Part shown: positions 16,759-26,449 of the stretch, piece after piece
Position numbering within the stretch: position 1 is the first letter of the stretch
Layout of the letters: the number at the start of each line of letters is the position of its first letter
Assembly: GCA_003132445.1 (NCBI GenBank)
Contig: PKXU01000122.1
Location: 16,456-79,995, forward strand
Origin: Acidobacteriaceae bacterium
GTDB lineage: Bacteria; Acidobacteriota; Terriglobia; Terriglobales; Acidobacteriaceae
DNA: 63,540 nt
Reading direction: 5' to 3'
Made by a program: the position numbers and the translations under genes
The notes under the pieces: generated by a model
Database searches by the model: none
What the model saw: only the letters and a program-made list of their open reading frames with translations
What the model was told of the DNA's origin: nothing

Positions 16759-19677
16759 ATGGGAAAGAAACAAATTAATTCACAGGGTTTCACACTGATT
16801 GCATCGCTTCTCATCTTGGTGCTGCTATCAGGCGTGGCGGTCGGCCTTCTCTTTATGGTCGACAACGAAGCGCGCATGGGTGGCAACGACCTGGAGGCCA
16901 ACTTGGCCTACTACGGCGCCGAATCTGGCATGGAAAAACTCACGTCCGATCTCTCGGCGCTGTATTCCCAATATCAAGTCCCCCTGAACAGCCAGATTCA
17001 GAACCTGGTCAACTTTCCCCCCACTTCCGCCATGGTCAGCAACATGACCTACACCGAGACCATTACTTATCCGGTGAACGGTAGCGGGAATCCGGTGAGC
17101 AGTTACAACACGATCAGCGCCGGGTCTAACCAGGGAATGTACGCCGAGCTGATTCCCATGACGTTGCAGGTAGTCGCCACCCGTCCCTCGGGCGCCTACG
17201 TCAATATCACCCGCCAGGTGGAAGTCGCTCAGATTCCCGTATTTCAGTTCGGCGTCTTCTGCGGTTATGACTGCAGCTACTTTGCCGGTCCAAACTTCAG
17301 CTTTGGCGGCCGCGTTCACACCAACCAGAACCTGTTTATTACTTCTGGCAACGGCACCGATCTTGTATTCAACGACAAACTGTCGGCTTTTCAGCAGATC
17401 ATTATGGATCAGCTGGAAAATGGTCACCCAACCACGACGAACTATAACGGAACGGTATACGTTCCCAAAGCCAGCGCGGGCTGCCCTCTGAACACGTTTC
17501 CTCCTACCGGTTCCAACTGCGTGGCCCTTCCCGACGCCGGAGTGCTTCCCACCGACGCCAGCTGGAGCGGCGGTTACCCCACGGTCGCCGGCGCCGTCAA
17601 TCCCAATTTTCCCAGCATTTCCTCGGGCACGCTGAATGGTTACGTAACCAATTCCCTCACCGGCGCCACGAATATGCAGTTGCCCTTTGTGCAGAACAGC
17701 TGCACCAGCAACCCGCCGCCCTGCACCGACCCCATTTCGATTATTCGCAAGCCGCTAGCCGGCGAGTCTTCCACCAGCACGCTCGGTAGCGAGCGCCTGT
17801 ACAACAAGGCGCAAATCCGTATTCTGTTAGCCGACACCATTGCCGATTTGCATCCCGAGCGCGGAGCTGGCGCACTCGGAGACGGACAGGACATCCAGTT
17901 GCCCAACGTCACCACGTCGAACACTGCCCCATTCACCGGCGCCAGCCTCACCGTTGTCCCGGGAGCTCCGGGCGGGACCGAGGCCCTTGGCTTCGCAACG
18001 GTGGGCAACAACGGCTGGCAGGCTCCCTATACCAATTCTGGGCATCAAACCGGCGCCAGTTGGACTGCGGCGAACGCAATTCCCCTTGCTGGCGAACTCA
18101 CCACCACTCCCGCCAGCCCCACCGCCATGACCGGCCCCTGGATCCGGGTGGAGTGGTGCTCTGCACCGACCACTTGTACCGGCGTGACCAAGGAATGGCT
18201 GGGCCTGGGTATTGGTCAGCCCTTTAACACTCCGCCCACCACTCCCAAGGCAGGAGCGGGCCAGAACCTTGTGAACCCCAGCGCGATTTTGATCTTGCAG
18301 CAGCTTCAACCAGGGCTCACCGTAACAGCCGCTAACATTGCGTCACACAGCACCTGGTACCCCATCAACTTCTATGACGCTCGCGAAGGCGAGATGCGCG
18401 ACAACCCCGTGGCAAATGCCACGAGCGGCAACAACACTTATTCTTCCTGCTCGGTCAACGGCATCATGAATGCCGTTGAACTGGACGTGGGAAACCTGGC
18501 CCTTTGGCTGCAAGGTAACATCCCCGCCACTGGCACCAGCGTTCCCTATGCCCAGGAGAACGGCTACGTCCTTTATTTCTCCGATCACCGCGGCATGCTG
18601 CCCTCCACGCATCCTTCCAACGGCGGACAGACTCCGGCAGGCATAAACAACGGAGAATCAGGCATCGAGGACGTTGTCAACTCGACGCAGAACCTCACCT
18701 CGACGACGCCGGATGGATCTCTGGAGCCCGCCAGCTACTATAACTACTCGCCCGAAGATGTCGATCAGAACGGCTTTCTCGACAACTGGGGCGAGAAAAA
18801 TATCGGATATGGATTCGGCGTCAACACCAATACCGCCCCCCTGAACCCTTACCTTCGAGTACCAAATCCGGGTCCGGTCACCACCACCAGCATAAACTGC
18901 GCCGAGGTGAACACAGCCACCAGTACCTTCACCTTGAGTGCAACTAACCAGGTGGGCATGGCCAATCCCGTGAGCGGAGCGCGTCACGTGTTGAAGCTGG
19001 TCGATGGCGGCCTGGGGAGCTTGCCAGTCATGCCGGCGGGCGCCAGCGGTTGCTCACAAAGTGCCGCCAACCCCACAGGTTGCGGCGGTTTCACCGTTGC
19101 TTCCGAGAACCCGGTCTACATTCAGGGCAACTACAATACCAGCCCGGCAGATCCCTTCTGGACAACCTATAACAACCCCACTCCAACCCAGACCCCTCAC
19201 GCGGCAGCGTCCGTGATTGCGGACGCGGTCACCCTTCTATCGAATCAGTGGACGGATGCAGGCAGTCTGGTCTACCCAGATCTTCCTGGTAATCGCGCTC
19301 CCACCGCGGACGCGTATTTCCGGGCTGCGATTTCCGGCGGCAAGAACATCCCGTTTCCGCAACCGGGGTGGACCAACGTTGCGCAGGACTTTGGGACCGA
19401 CGGAGGCATGCACAACTTCCTCCGCTATCTGGAAAATATGGGCCCCATTACTGTGCATTACGACGGCTCGCTAGTCAGCATGTACTATGCGGAGTACGCC
19501 ACAGGTATTTATAAGGACGGTGGGGGCCCCAACGGCAACGGCGTGTACGACCCACCTGCCTCCCGTAATTACTTCTTTGACGTGTTGTTCCTGAACCCGG
19601 CCAATCTGCCCCCGGCCACGCCGGAGTTCCAGGACATCGATAGCTTGAGCTATCACCAGAACTTCACGCCGCACTGA
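16759..19677 (+). CDS. Giant PilX-like minor pilin, 972 residues
   Basis: The N-terminus has a prepilin site SQG|FTLIA and helix SLLILVLLSGVAVGLLFMV, then the PilX_N pattern NEARMGGNDLEANLAYYGAE. Position 5 is Ala instead of Glu, as in tip-located GspK/PilX proteins. After about 100 residues come some 850 residues of secreted-type sequence (many Cys, Gly, Asn, Thr), with no close family I can name; DHRGMLPS, EDVDQNGFLDNWGEKNIGYG and the C-terminal YYAEYATGIYKDGGGPN stand out. PilX is normally about 200 residues. No PilY1 gene follows, so this protein may carry the tip or adhesin function. GAGGAG lies before ATG 16759. Confidence 0.85.
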   Translation: MGKKQINSQGFTLIASLLILVLLSGVAVGLLFMVDNEARMGGNDLEANLAYYGAESGMEKLTSDLSALYSQYQVPLNSQIQNLVNFPPTSAMVSNMTYTETITYPVNGSGNPVSSYNTISAGSNQGMYAELIPMTLQVVATRPSGAYVNITRQVEVAQIPVFQFGVFCGYDCSYFAGPNFSFGGRVHTNQNLFITSGNGTDLVFNDKLSAFQQIIMDQLENGHPTTTNYNGTVYVPKASAGCPLNTFPPTGSNCVALPDAGVLPTDASWSGGYPTVAGAVNPNFPSISSGTLNGYVTNSLTGATNMQLPFVQNSCTSNPPPCTDPISIIRKPLAGESSTSTLGSERLYNKAQIRILLADTIADLHPERGAGALGDGQDIQLPNVTTSNTAPFTGASLTVVPGAPGGTEALGFATVGNNGWQAPYTNSGHQTGASWTAANAIPLAGELTTTPASPTAMTGPWIRVEWCSAPTTCTGVTKEWLGLGIGQPFNTPPTTPKAGAGQNLVNPSAILILQQLQPGLTVTAANIASHSTWYPINFYDAREGEMRDNPVANATSGNNTYSSCSVNGIMNAVELDVGNLALWLQGNIPATGTSVPYAQENGYVLYFSDHRGMLPSTHPSNGGQTPAGINNGESGIEDVVNSTQNLTSTTPDGSLEPASYYNYSPEDVDQNGFLDNWGEKNIGYGFGVNTNTAPLNPYLRVPNPGPVTTTSINCAEVNTATSTFTLSATNQVGMANPVSGARHVLKLVDGGLGSLPVMPAGASGCSQSAANPTGCGGFTVASENPVYIQGNYNTSPADPFWTTYNNPTPTQTPHAAASVIADAVTLLSNQWTDAGSLVYPDLPGNRAPTADAYFRAAISGGKNIPFPQPGWTNVAQDFGTDGGMHNFLRYLENMGPITVHYDGSLVSMYYAEYATGIYKDGGGPNGNGVYDPPASRNYFFDVLFLNPANLPPATPEFQDIDSLSYHQNFTPH

Positions 19678-19700
19678 TCGCAGGCAGCCCGACTCAGCAG

Positions 19701-19734
19701 GCCCCGGTTCCGCTCCGCGGACCGGGGCTTTTTT
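19701..19734 (+). terminator. Rho-independent terminator of the minor pilin operon
   Basis: Stem GCCCCGGT (19701-19708) with ACCGGGGC (19721-19728), 12-base loop, followed by six T. Confidence 0.9.
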
Positions 19735-20026
19735 ATTCCCTGGACCTTCGGCATAGTTTTGTCGGCACTCAAGCGCTTTCTTTTTCCCCACAGCACGAAT
19801 CCACTTTCGCCGGCTATCGGACTTAGCGAAAAAAGATTGCACTCACGCGTTTCGCAACGCCCAGCGAAACCGTTTTCATCTTGTACACCTCACCCTTACC
19901 TTCCAAGTTGCGCTCCGATTTGTGCAACCACCGTCTCCCACCGAGCATCTTGTACAGTAGGCTGTGGATATTCCTGTTTTATAAACCGTACCCACACCGT
20001 CACGCTCCAAGCGCTTGTGACCTCGT

Positions 20027-21289
20027 ATGGCAGGCATATTCTCCCCGCGTACTTTGACACTTCTCACCCCTCTTCCGCGCCAGCGCGTAGCCGACCGCTA
20101 CGTAACGGCCGTTTTGGCAGCAGCCGCAGCCATCCTGCTCCGCTGGTTTTTAGATCCCGTCCTCGGTCATGTCGCGTTTTATGTCATCCTGTATATCTCG
20201 GTAACTTTTTGTGCAGTAGTGTGTGGCTATGCCCCTGCAATTCTGAGCGGCCTGCTCGGCTTCCTGGGAATTTTCTACTGGTTCGTCGATCCCCGCCACT
20301 CGCTTTCCTTCATTCGCCAGTCCGCTCAGATTCACGCGATTGTCGCTTGTTTCTTCGTATGCGGAGTGCTTATCGCGCTCGGCGAGGCCAACCGCCGCAA
20401 GCAGTTGCGTCTGAACAAAACTATCGACGCCCTCACCGCCGAGGCTCGCCAACGCCAACGCGCCGAAGACCAATTGCGCCGCGCACACGACGAGTTAGAG
20501 CAGCATGTGGACGAGCGCACCGCGGAACTCTCTCAGGCGCTCGCTTCCCTGGAATCCGAAATGAGAGTGCGTGAACAAAAGGAAGAGCAGCTCCGCAATT
20601 TATCCCGGCGCCTGATGACTCTGCAGGACGAGGAACGCCGCCGGATTGCCCGCGAACTACACGACAGCGCCGGCCAAACTCTCGCAGCCATGAAAATGTC
20701 AGTCGCCTTAATTCGCCGCGACGCGACCGGCCGTCCCGAACTTCTGCGCCTGGTAGATGATCTGAACAGTTTGATCGATGGAGCTTTGCAGGAAGTTCGC
20801 ACCACTTCGTATCTTCTGCACCCGCCTCTGCTGGATGAAGCCGGCATCGCTTCCGCCGCGCGCTGGTTTGTCGAAGGATTCGCCCGCCGCAGCGGAATCG
20901 AAGTCCAGTGCGATATCCCGCCGGCCATGGAGCGGCCTCCCAGAGATTGCGAACTTGTCCTGTTCCGTATCTTGCAGGAAAGCTTGTCCAACGTGCATCG
21001 CCATTCCGAAGCCTCCTCAGCTACCGTCCGGCTGCGGCGCAACACCAATCACATAGAACTTGAAGTGGCCGACAACGGTAAAGGCATTTCCGAAGAGCTC
21101 TTGCGTCGCTTCAATGCCTCGGTCGGCGCCGCAGGAGTAGGACTCACTGGCATGCGCGAACGCGTCCGCGACCTAGGCGGCCAATTTGAAATCCGCTCGC
21201 TCCACACCGGAATCGCCATCAGCGTCGCTCTTCCCGCATTCACCCCGAGCATTACTTCCGAACCAGCCGCGGTATCCGCGTCACGCTGA
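20027..21289 (+). CDS. Membrane sensor histidine kinase (DUF4118, NarL-type HisKA_3)
   Basis: A 420-residue kinase. Residues 25-125 hold four membrane helices of the DUF4118 type (as in KdpD). A coiled coil follows (about 130-190). The HisKA_3 box RRIARELHDSAGQTLAAMKM has the phospho-acceptor His212. The HATPase domain has N-box LQESLSNVHRHSEAS, G1 DNGKGI and GVGLTGMRERVRDLGG. This class signals to NarL/LuxR-type response regulators, but none is next to it, so it is an orphan. The signal is unknown. Confidence 0.9.
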   Translation: MAGIFSPRTLTLLTPLPRQRVADRYVTAVLAAAAAILLRWFLDPVLGHVAFYVILYISVTFCAVVCGYAPAILSGLLGFLGIFYWFVDPRHSLSFIRQSAQIHAIVACFFVCGVLIALGEANRRKQLRLNKTIDALTAEARQRQRAEDQLRRAHDELEQHVDERTAELSQALASLESEMRVREQKEEQLRNLSRRLMTLQDEERRRIARELHDSAGQTLAAMKMSVALIRRDATGRPELLRLVDDLNSLIDGALQEVRTTSYLLHPPLLDEAGIASAARWFVEGFARRSGIEVQCDIPPAMERPPRDCELVLFRILQESLSNVHRHSEASSATVRLRRNTNHIELEVADNGKGISEELLRRFNASVGAAGVGLTGMRERVRDLGGQFEIRSLHTGIAISVALPAFTPSITSEPAAVSASR

Positions 21290-21301
21290 TCTTCGTCTTC
21301 G

Positions 21302-21471
21302 CCGGGTGGCCCAGGCTTCTGATCTCGTTGCATCACCAACACAATGGGTGCCCCGTCCTTCGCGCCGTTTGGGCGGGTGGCCCAGGCTTTTGATCTTGCC
21401 GGCATCATAAACGCAGTGGGGTGCCCCATCCTTGACGTCCTTTGTCAAGGGTGGGATTCCACGGTCCTGTC
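21302..21471. repeat. Tandem-like dispersed repeat with GGGTGCCCC(A/G)TCCTT
   Basis: Two units: GGGTGGCCCAGGCTTCTGAT then TGGGTGCCCCGTCCTT, and GGGTGGCCCAGGCTTTTGAT then GGGTGCCCCATCCTT. A related piece, GGATGGGGCACCCGG, is found at 32185-32199. No gene is seen. Confidence 0.6.
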
Positions 21472-21511
21472 CCGCCGAGGACTTTGCTTTTGTAGTTCCG
21501 CGAAAACCTGA

Positions 21512-21787
21512 GACGACATTCGCGGCCGGCGCATCACCGCAACCGATCGGAACAACAAGACCACCACATACACTTGTGACGACGCCGACCGGCGGACTGC
21601 CGTCACCCTGGCCTGCAACACCACACAATACGCCTACGACACGGAAAACAACCTGCCTTCGATCACCGACGCTAACAACCACACCACGCAGTTCGCCTAC
21701 AACGCGCGCGGATGGGTCACGCAAACGACACAGTCTTACACCAAAAAACTAGGGCCGCCCGCAGGCGGCCCATCTGTTTCAGGTTGA
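21512..21787 (+). pseudogene. RHS/YD-repeat fragment
   Basis: The frame after a TGA reads ATDRNNKTTTYTCDDADRRT, then QYAYDTENNLPSITDANNH and TTQFAYNARGWVTQTT, which are classic RHS (YD) repeats. No start codon, no core end and only about 90 codons: a fragment of a large RHS gene. It ends inside the terminator of the radical SAM gene. Such fragments are common as displaced C-terminal tips or remnants of RHS loci. Confidence 0.75.
21743..21771 (-). terminator. Terminator of the radical SAM gene
   Basis: On the minus strand GGGCCGCC-tgcg-GGCGGCCC is followed by TAGTTTTTTGG. It lies about 30 bases after the stop codon at 21800. Confidence 0.8.
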
Positions 21788-21799
21788 AGAAGCTAGAAG

Positions 21800-23965
21800 C
21801 TAATCTCCTGCCACTGGTTCCGCGATCTCCGGCTTCGGCGCGTGCCCATTCCCGTTCGGCTTGGTCAGCGCTCCAAGTGGAATGAATCCGTTCTCCGCCA
21901 CTACCGGTTTTTCCTTCAACACGACTTCGCGATACAGCGACGCCATGCGCGCATTGTAAGCCTCGTCATTCTTCTCCGGTCCGCGCGCCTCTGCCTTCGC
22001 ATCGGCCGTCTGCTTCTGCTTCGCATCGCGCGCGCGCACTTTTTCTTCGCGCGCATTTTTCGCAATGCCACGGCTGTCGAGATCATGTTGCAATTCCGTG
22101 GTGACCAGCTCGTCCCGCAACAGCAGCGAATGCGTTGCGTCTTCCATGTTCACTTTCTTGCCGCCGGCAAAAATCTCATGCCGTCCGTGCTCTTCGTACC
22201 ACTTCGTCAGCGTGGCCGTCATGTGCATCTTCTCGATGATGTTCCTCCATCCCACGCCCGTGTTGTAGGCGCAGAACGAAATCTCGCCTTCCTGTGTCGC
22301 GTAAGGAATAATGCACTGCTCCGTCCGCCGGAAATCGTAATTGAACAGATCCTGAAACCACATGCCCGCGATGAACAGAAAGTTCCACCGGTCCTGCCGC
22401 CGCTTCATCACATCTTCAACGCTGCGGTCCGGACCAACCTTGCCGTAATTCTTCCCCGTCGCATTGAAGTTCTTATCGAACTTCCTCAACAGGTCTATCA
22501 GCTTGAAATGCGTCGGCGCCTGGAACGGATCGTAATTCTTCATTAAGCACAGCGCCATTCCAACCACGGTAAGAAATTTCCCGCGCGCCGCATCGTTCAC
22601 CTTCGCAATATCTTTCGCCAGCTGATCTCCATGCAAGAACGCCGTAACCGGCACCGCTTCCTTGGTTTCTTTATCAATCATAACGGCCATCCCCGTCCCG
22701 CAATTCGGGTGACAGCCACAACTTAGTTGGCCCCAATCGTTTTTTACGTCGTTGACGTGCATGAGATCGGCCCAATCGGAAAATGTTCCCATGAATGAAA
22801 TCGGGAACCAGTCGCGTGAAGGTTCGCCTAATCCCGTTTGATTTTTTACGTCGTGGGCGAGATGCGAGAGCGTGTAGCGTTGTGCTGCGCGGCGATCGTC
22901 GGTGACGGCTTCGTCGCGGCCGGTGAAGCTGACGGGTTGGAAACTGAGGAAGCTGATTGTTCTTGGATTGTCTAACGCGAACTTGATGATTCTTCCGACT
23001 TGCTCGTTGTTGATTCCGTTTACGATGGTGACGACTGGAACGATTTCTACTCCGGCTTTGTGCAGGTTCTCGATCGCTTTTAACTTCACGTCGAACAAAT
23101 TTCCCACCAGGCGATGTGCGTTGGCTGCATTGCCGATGCCGTCGAATTGGAGATAGGCGTAGCGCATTCCCGCTTCGACTGCCTGCTGGCAGAATTCAAA
23201 ACTTTTTGCGAACTCAATTCCGTTGGTGGCAGCCTGCACGGAGTTGTATCCGACTTTGCGCGCGTAGCGAACCGCGTCGAGGAAATATGGCGACAGAGTG
23301 GGCTCGCCGCCGGAGAATTGCACACTCATCTGCCGACGCGGCTTGATGGTGATGGCGTTGTCGAGCATCATTTTAATTTCTTCCCACGTGAGTTCGTGGA
23401 CGAAACCGACCTGATTCGCGTCCATGAAGCAGGGATCGCACATCATGTTGCAACGGTTGGTGAGATCAATCGTCAGCACGGAGCCGCGTCCGTACTTCAC
23501 GGTCGAAGAGCCGTGATGGTGCAGCTTCTCGTCGTTGTGGGCGGCGATGTCGCGGCCGGGAAAGACATCTTCGAGATGCTTTGAGAATTCGGTGTCGATC
23601 GACATCACGTCTTCGAAGTGACCGTGCGTCGGGCAATCTTTCACCATCAGGATTTTGCCGTCGCGTTCGACGATCTGCGCCTTGATTTCGCCGACCTTCT
23701 CATTCATCAACACTTCATGCGGCAAATGTCCGTCGAGAATCTGCTGGCGGATTTCCGGCACGCACTTCGGGCAGAGTGAATCCGTGGTACGCGGCCAACC
23801 GAGCGGCGGCTTCGATTTTTCGTAGGACTTGAGCAGCGGCTTTTCCGACCACTTCGGCGTGGGCGACGGATTGGGCTTGATGCGGTTCAATCGGTCGAAA
23901 ACTGCCCATGTGCCCTTGGCGGCGATGACGACTGCTTTTTCTACGTATTTGATCGGCTTGCGCAT
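21800..23965 (-). CDS. Radical SAM enzyme of the tetraether lipid synthase (Tes)-like type
   Basis: 721 residues from ATG 23965 (an in-frame ATG at 23995 lies in a repeat and adds only MAGSQEPEAT). The radical SAM motif C172-x3-C176-x2-C179 is in NRCNMMCDPCF, followed by SGGEPTLSP. The N-terminus has a Cys pair (C65, C68 in SLCPKC) and CPTHGHF (C111), as in archaeal Tes/MJ0619-type enzymes, and more cysteines lie in SCGCHPNCG and near the C-terminus (CIIPYATQEGEISFC). Archaeal Tes joins two lipid tails into membrane-spanning GDGTs. Acidobacteriota are known to make iso-diabolic acid and branched GDGTs, so this is a candidate for that coupling step. The tail from about residue 630 is Lys/Glu/Ala-rich and probably disordered. 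The exact reaction is inferred. Confidence 0.82.
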   Translation of the reverse strand: MRKPIKYVEKAVVIAAKGTWAVFDRLNRIKPNPSPTPKWSEKPLLKSYEKSKPPLGWPRTTDSLCPKCVPEIRQQILDGHLPHEVLMNEKVGEIKAQIVERDGKILMVKDCPTHGHFEDVMSIDTEFSKHLEDVFPGRDIAAHNDEKLHHHGSSTVKYGRGSVLTIDLTNRCNMMCDPCFMDANQVGFVHELTWEEIKMMLDNAITIKPRRQMSVQFSGGEPTLSPYFLDAVRYARKVGYNSVQAATNGIEFAKSFEFCQQAVEAGMRYAYLQFDGIGNAANAHRLVGNLFDVKLKAIENLHKAGVEIVPVVTIVNGINNEQVGRIIKFALDNPRTISFLSFQPVSFTGRDEAVTDDRRAAQRYTLSHLAHDVKNQTGLGEPSRDWFPISFMGTFSDWADLMHVNDVKNDWGQLSCGCHPNCGTGMAVMIDKETKEAVPVTAFLHGDQLAKDIAKVNDAARGKFLTVVGMALCLMKNYDPFQAPTHFKLIDLLRKFDKNFNATGKNYGKVGPDRSVEDVMKRRQDRWNFLFIAGMWFQDLFNYDFRRTEQCIIPYATQEGEISFCAYNTGVGWRNIIEKMHMTATLTKWYEEHGRHEIFAGGKKVNMEDATHSLLLRDELVTTELQHDLDSRGIAKNAREEKVRARDAKQKQTADAKAEARGPEKNDEAYNARMASLYREVVLKEKPVVAENGFIPLGALTKPNGNGHAPKPEIAEPVAGD

Positions 23966-24436
23966 GGTGGCTTCTGGCTCCTGGCTTCCAGCCAAAACTT
24001 TCTGCTTTGGCTTTTTCTGCTTTGGATTGCCGCCAATCCTCTGCGGATTAGGGCTATCCCTTTCGCTAACGAATCGATTCTTTTTAGCCTCGTCTCGGAT
24101 GAACCTGAGAACATCCGGAAACCGGCCTTCCTCGGGAATTGCGCTGGTCCTAACAACCTGGTCCTACACTTTTCCCTGAGTATTTATCTGTAGCTATCCT
24201 ATTGCAGGCCTTGAGAATGGCGCATCCATATCCCAACGAACGGTGCAAAATTGGGGTTTAGCGGGGATGTGGGGGATTATATGGGGTTAAGTCGTTGAAA
24301 GCAAAGGGACGACTGGGCCGCGGAAAGGGATTCCTCCTGTGTGTCTTCGCTCGCGTCGGAATGATACCTTCGCGCTTTGGGCGTTGACCTGCAATTCCAA
24401 TTTTGTAAGCAGAGAGGCGCGAGTAAAATCCCCTAT
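23966..24436. other. Intergenic region with a word-like repeat
   Basis: 23966-23995 contains GGCTTCTGGCTCCTGGCTTCC-type words just before the radical SAM start. The rest has a G-rich stretch (GGGGATGTGGGGG near 24260) and no gene. TTGACC at 24384 could be a -35 box for the antitoxin remnant, but the -10 is poor. Confidence 0.35.
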
Positions 24437-24795
24437 ATGTCTCCTGAACTTGATGAACTATTGAAGCGAGCGATGGCACTTCCGCCCGAGGATCGTGCCG
24501 CCATGCCAATTCCTTGCTGGAAAGTCTCGACGAAACCGAAGACGAGGACGCCGAGGACGCTTGGGACGACGAAATCAAGCGTCGCGTCGACGAGATTCGT
24601 TCTGGACGGGTGAAGACTGTTCCGGGGGAACAGGTCTCGGGGCGCTTGGAGGCTCGGCGGAGCGGAGCAGTCGTTACCACAGGCCGCTGGTTCGACAAGC
24701 TTGACGAGTTTAGCAAGGAACCGTTCCAGAGCGCTGGTCGGGAGCAGCCCATGTTGAAGGGCTCGGCTCCCCAGCAGAGTCGGTCGGGCCGCTGA
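24437..24795 (+). pseudogene. Frameshifted addiction-module antitoxin (TIGR02574-like)
   Basis: The start MSPELDELLKRAMALPPEDR is that of the putative addiction-module component family. The continuation LLESLDETEDEDAEDAWDDE and then IKRRVDEIRSGRVKTVP is in another frame that begins around 24505; restoring one base near there makes one protein. The typical C-terminus (VPWEEV) is changed to VPGEQV and runs into unrelated sequence. No RelE/ParE toxin gene follows. A dead antitoxin remnant. Confidence 0.7.
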
Positions 24796-24839
24796 GAGCC
24801 GCATCTAGCTTCAATTGAGGCTCTTCGAGGCAATGGTAG

Positions 24840-25996
24840 TTACGCTTTCTGCTGGCCCGCAGCCCCCGACTGTTGCTCGTGCTTGATCAGTAGCCTAATC
24901 GCGGCATGGTATGTTGCAAGATAGAAGTGAAACATCCATGAGTACCAGATTGTCTGGTCATAGTTCGCCTTCTGCTGCGGGTTGTGGTGGCGGATTGCGA
25001 AATTATTAGCAATGTCGAAGATTGCGGACTCGTCCTTTCGGTCCAGAATCTTTTCCAGATTCTTTGTTTTCTTAAGCCACTCAAACACGTCAGCGAGGTC
25101 CCGGATGGCCGCTCTTTTTTCGTCGAGCGATAGGTGCCTGTTTCTCCACTTGATGATGGCGCTGCGTACCTTGCTATCTACGTTGGTCTCATCGTATGGG
25201 ACGAGTTTCGCACCAATATGTCCTGGAGCCCGTCGGAGCCCAGTGCCAGCACGTTACCTTCGGAGGTCATTTCGAACCCTGCCCCGTAGTCGGCGAGGAA
25301 TGCATTGGCCTCCTTCCTGAATTCGGCTTGGCCGGCACTTTCGTCGTAGCCATCGTAGTCGCTGTAGTTATATCCCGTGTTGTTCGTCATCTCTGTCCAC
25401 GCTCCAGGTCGAGAGACATGGTCCTGCAGAAATTCGAGCGCCTCGAACACGTGGTCCTCGGTCACTTGGTAGCTCGGCCATTTCGTCACCGGGAAAACTT
25501 GAAACGACAGGCGCAGAGCTGCTTTATGTTTGATCTCCTCGGGAATTACGGTTTTCGTTATTCCGGCCTCTTTGAAGTAGTCCCGATCTCTGAAGAACAG
25601 GTAAAGGTGCTGGAGCTTTCGGTACAGTTCTTCGAGTGTGAGGTCGCCGGGTTGGCGTCGCGCCGTGTAGTATCGGCGGCTCGCTGTTGTTGGCGATCGA
25701 AGTAGGCGCTCGGCGATATTTGCACATCTCTCTTTCAGGGGCGAGGCGCTCCGCCGATGTTCTGCCAGGGACTTCAACAGCTTGCCGACAATCTGGTCCG
25801 GCTGGTTGCTCCAGAAATATCTCAGGCGATTTGCTTTCGAGCCCGATCCGCCCACGCTGTCCTGGTCAATGTCCAAGCCGGTGCTGTCTGAAACGAACTC
25901 CCTGAATGCGCGGTTCGAGAAGTCCAGGACGAACCCGCCTGACATTTCCAGGAACTCCTCGAGGTCGCGCTTCTCGCCGTGTTTAAGGGCTGCCAC
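24840..25996 (-). pseudogene. Frameshifted AbiJ-like abortive infection protein
   Basis: Two frames (25178-25996 and a second one ending at 24840) join if one base is added in the run TTT at 25206-25208: ILVRK then LVPYDETNVDSKVRSAIIKW and on to DVFEWLKKTKNLEKILDR. Restored, it is about 385 residues. The N-part (FLEMSGGFVLDFSNRAFREF, SKANRLRYFW) recalls AbiJ-type N-terminal domains and the C-part (FDIANNFAIRHHN) a HEPN-like helix with an R-x-H motif. Such proteins act in phage defence or RNA cleavage; the family assignment is from memory. No partner gene is seen. Confidence 0.65.
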
Positions 25997-26449
25997 GAAT
26001 ACGAGTTTACTATCCGCAGCAGCGCTGTTCCAGCCGCCCTCAGCGGCTGAAGCCGGGATTCCGTGGCGGCCTAATGCGGTACGACTGGAAGTCGTGCCCT
26101 TCCCGGTATCTTTCCCGGTATTGGTTCATGATCGTCCCTTCCCGGTAGCGGCAAAGGCTGACAACTTGTTCGCTGCATACAGTTTTGCCTACGACATTTT
26201 CCTTGGGGGGCTCGCTTCGCTTCGGGGACGGACGAATGCGTCCGTCCCTACGTCATTGGTTCTGCTTGGGCGCCGCCTATGCGGGCTTATGCGGTACGAC
26301 TGAAGTCGTACCCTTCCCGAGTCTGCTCTTCCCGAGTCGTGCCCTTCCCGACATCTTTCCCTAGCCCGTTGATCAGGGAATCAAAACAACCTCAACCGCA
26401 AAAGTGGCGGGCGAGGGCGCCCGCCCTACACGATCACCTTTCCACACGA
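25997..26449. repeat. Cluster of REP-like palindromes
   Basis: No gene. Palindromic units include GTACGACTGGAAGTCGTGCC (about 26079), GGTACGACTGAAGTCGTACC (26293-26312), GGACGGACGAATGCGTCCGT (about 26226) and GGCGGGCGAGGGCGCCCGCC (26407-26426). Most are followed by CCTAC or CTTCCCG, also seen after the unit at 49700-49719. Confidence 0.65.

Noticed and set aside
21512..21787. RHS frame as a functional toxin tip
   Set aside because: It contains only YD repeats, no start and no toxin domain.
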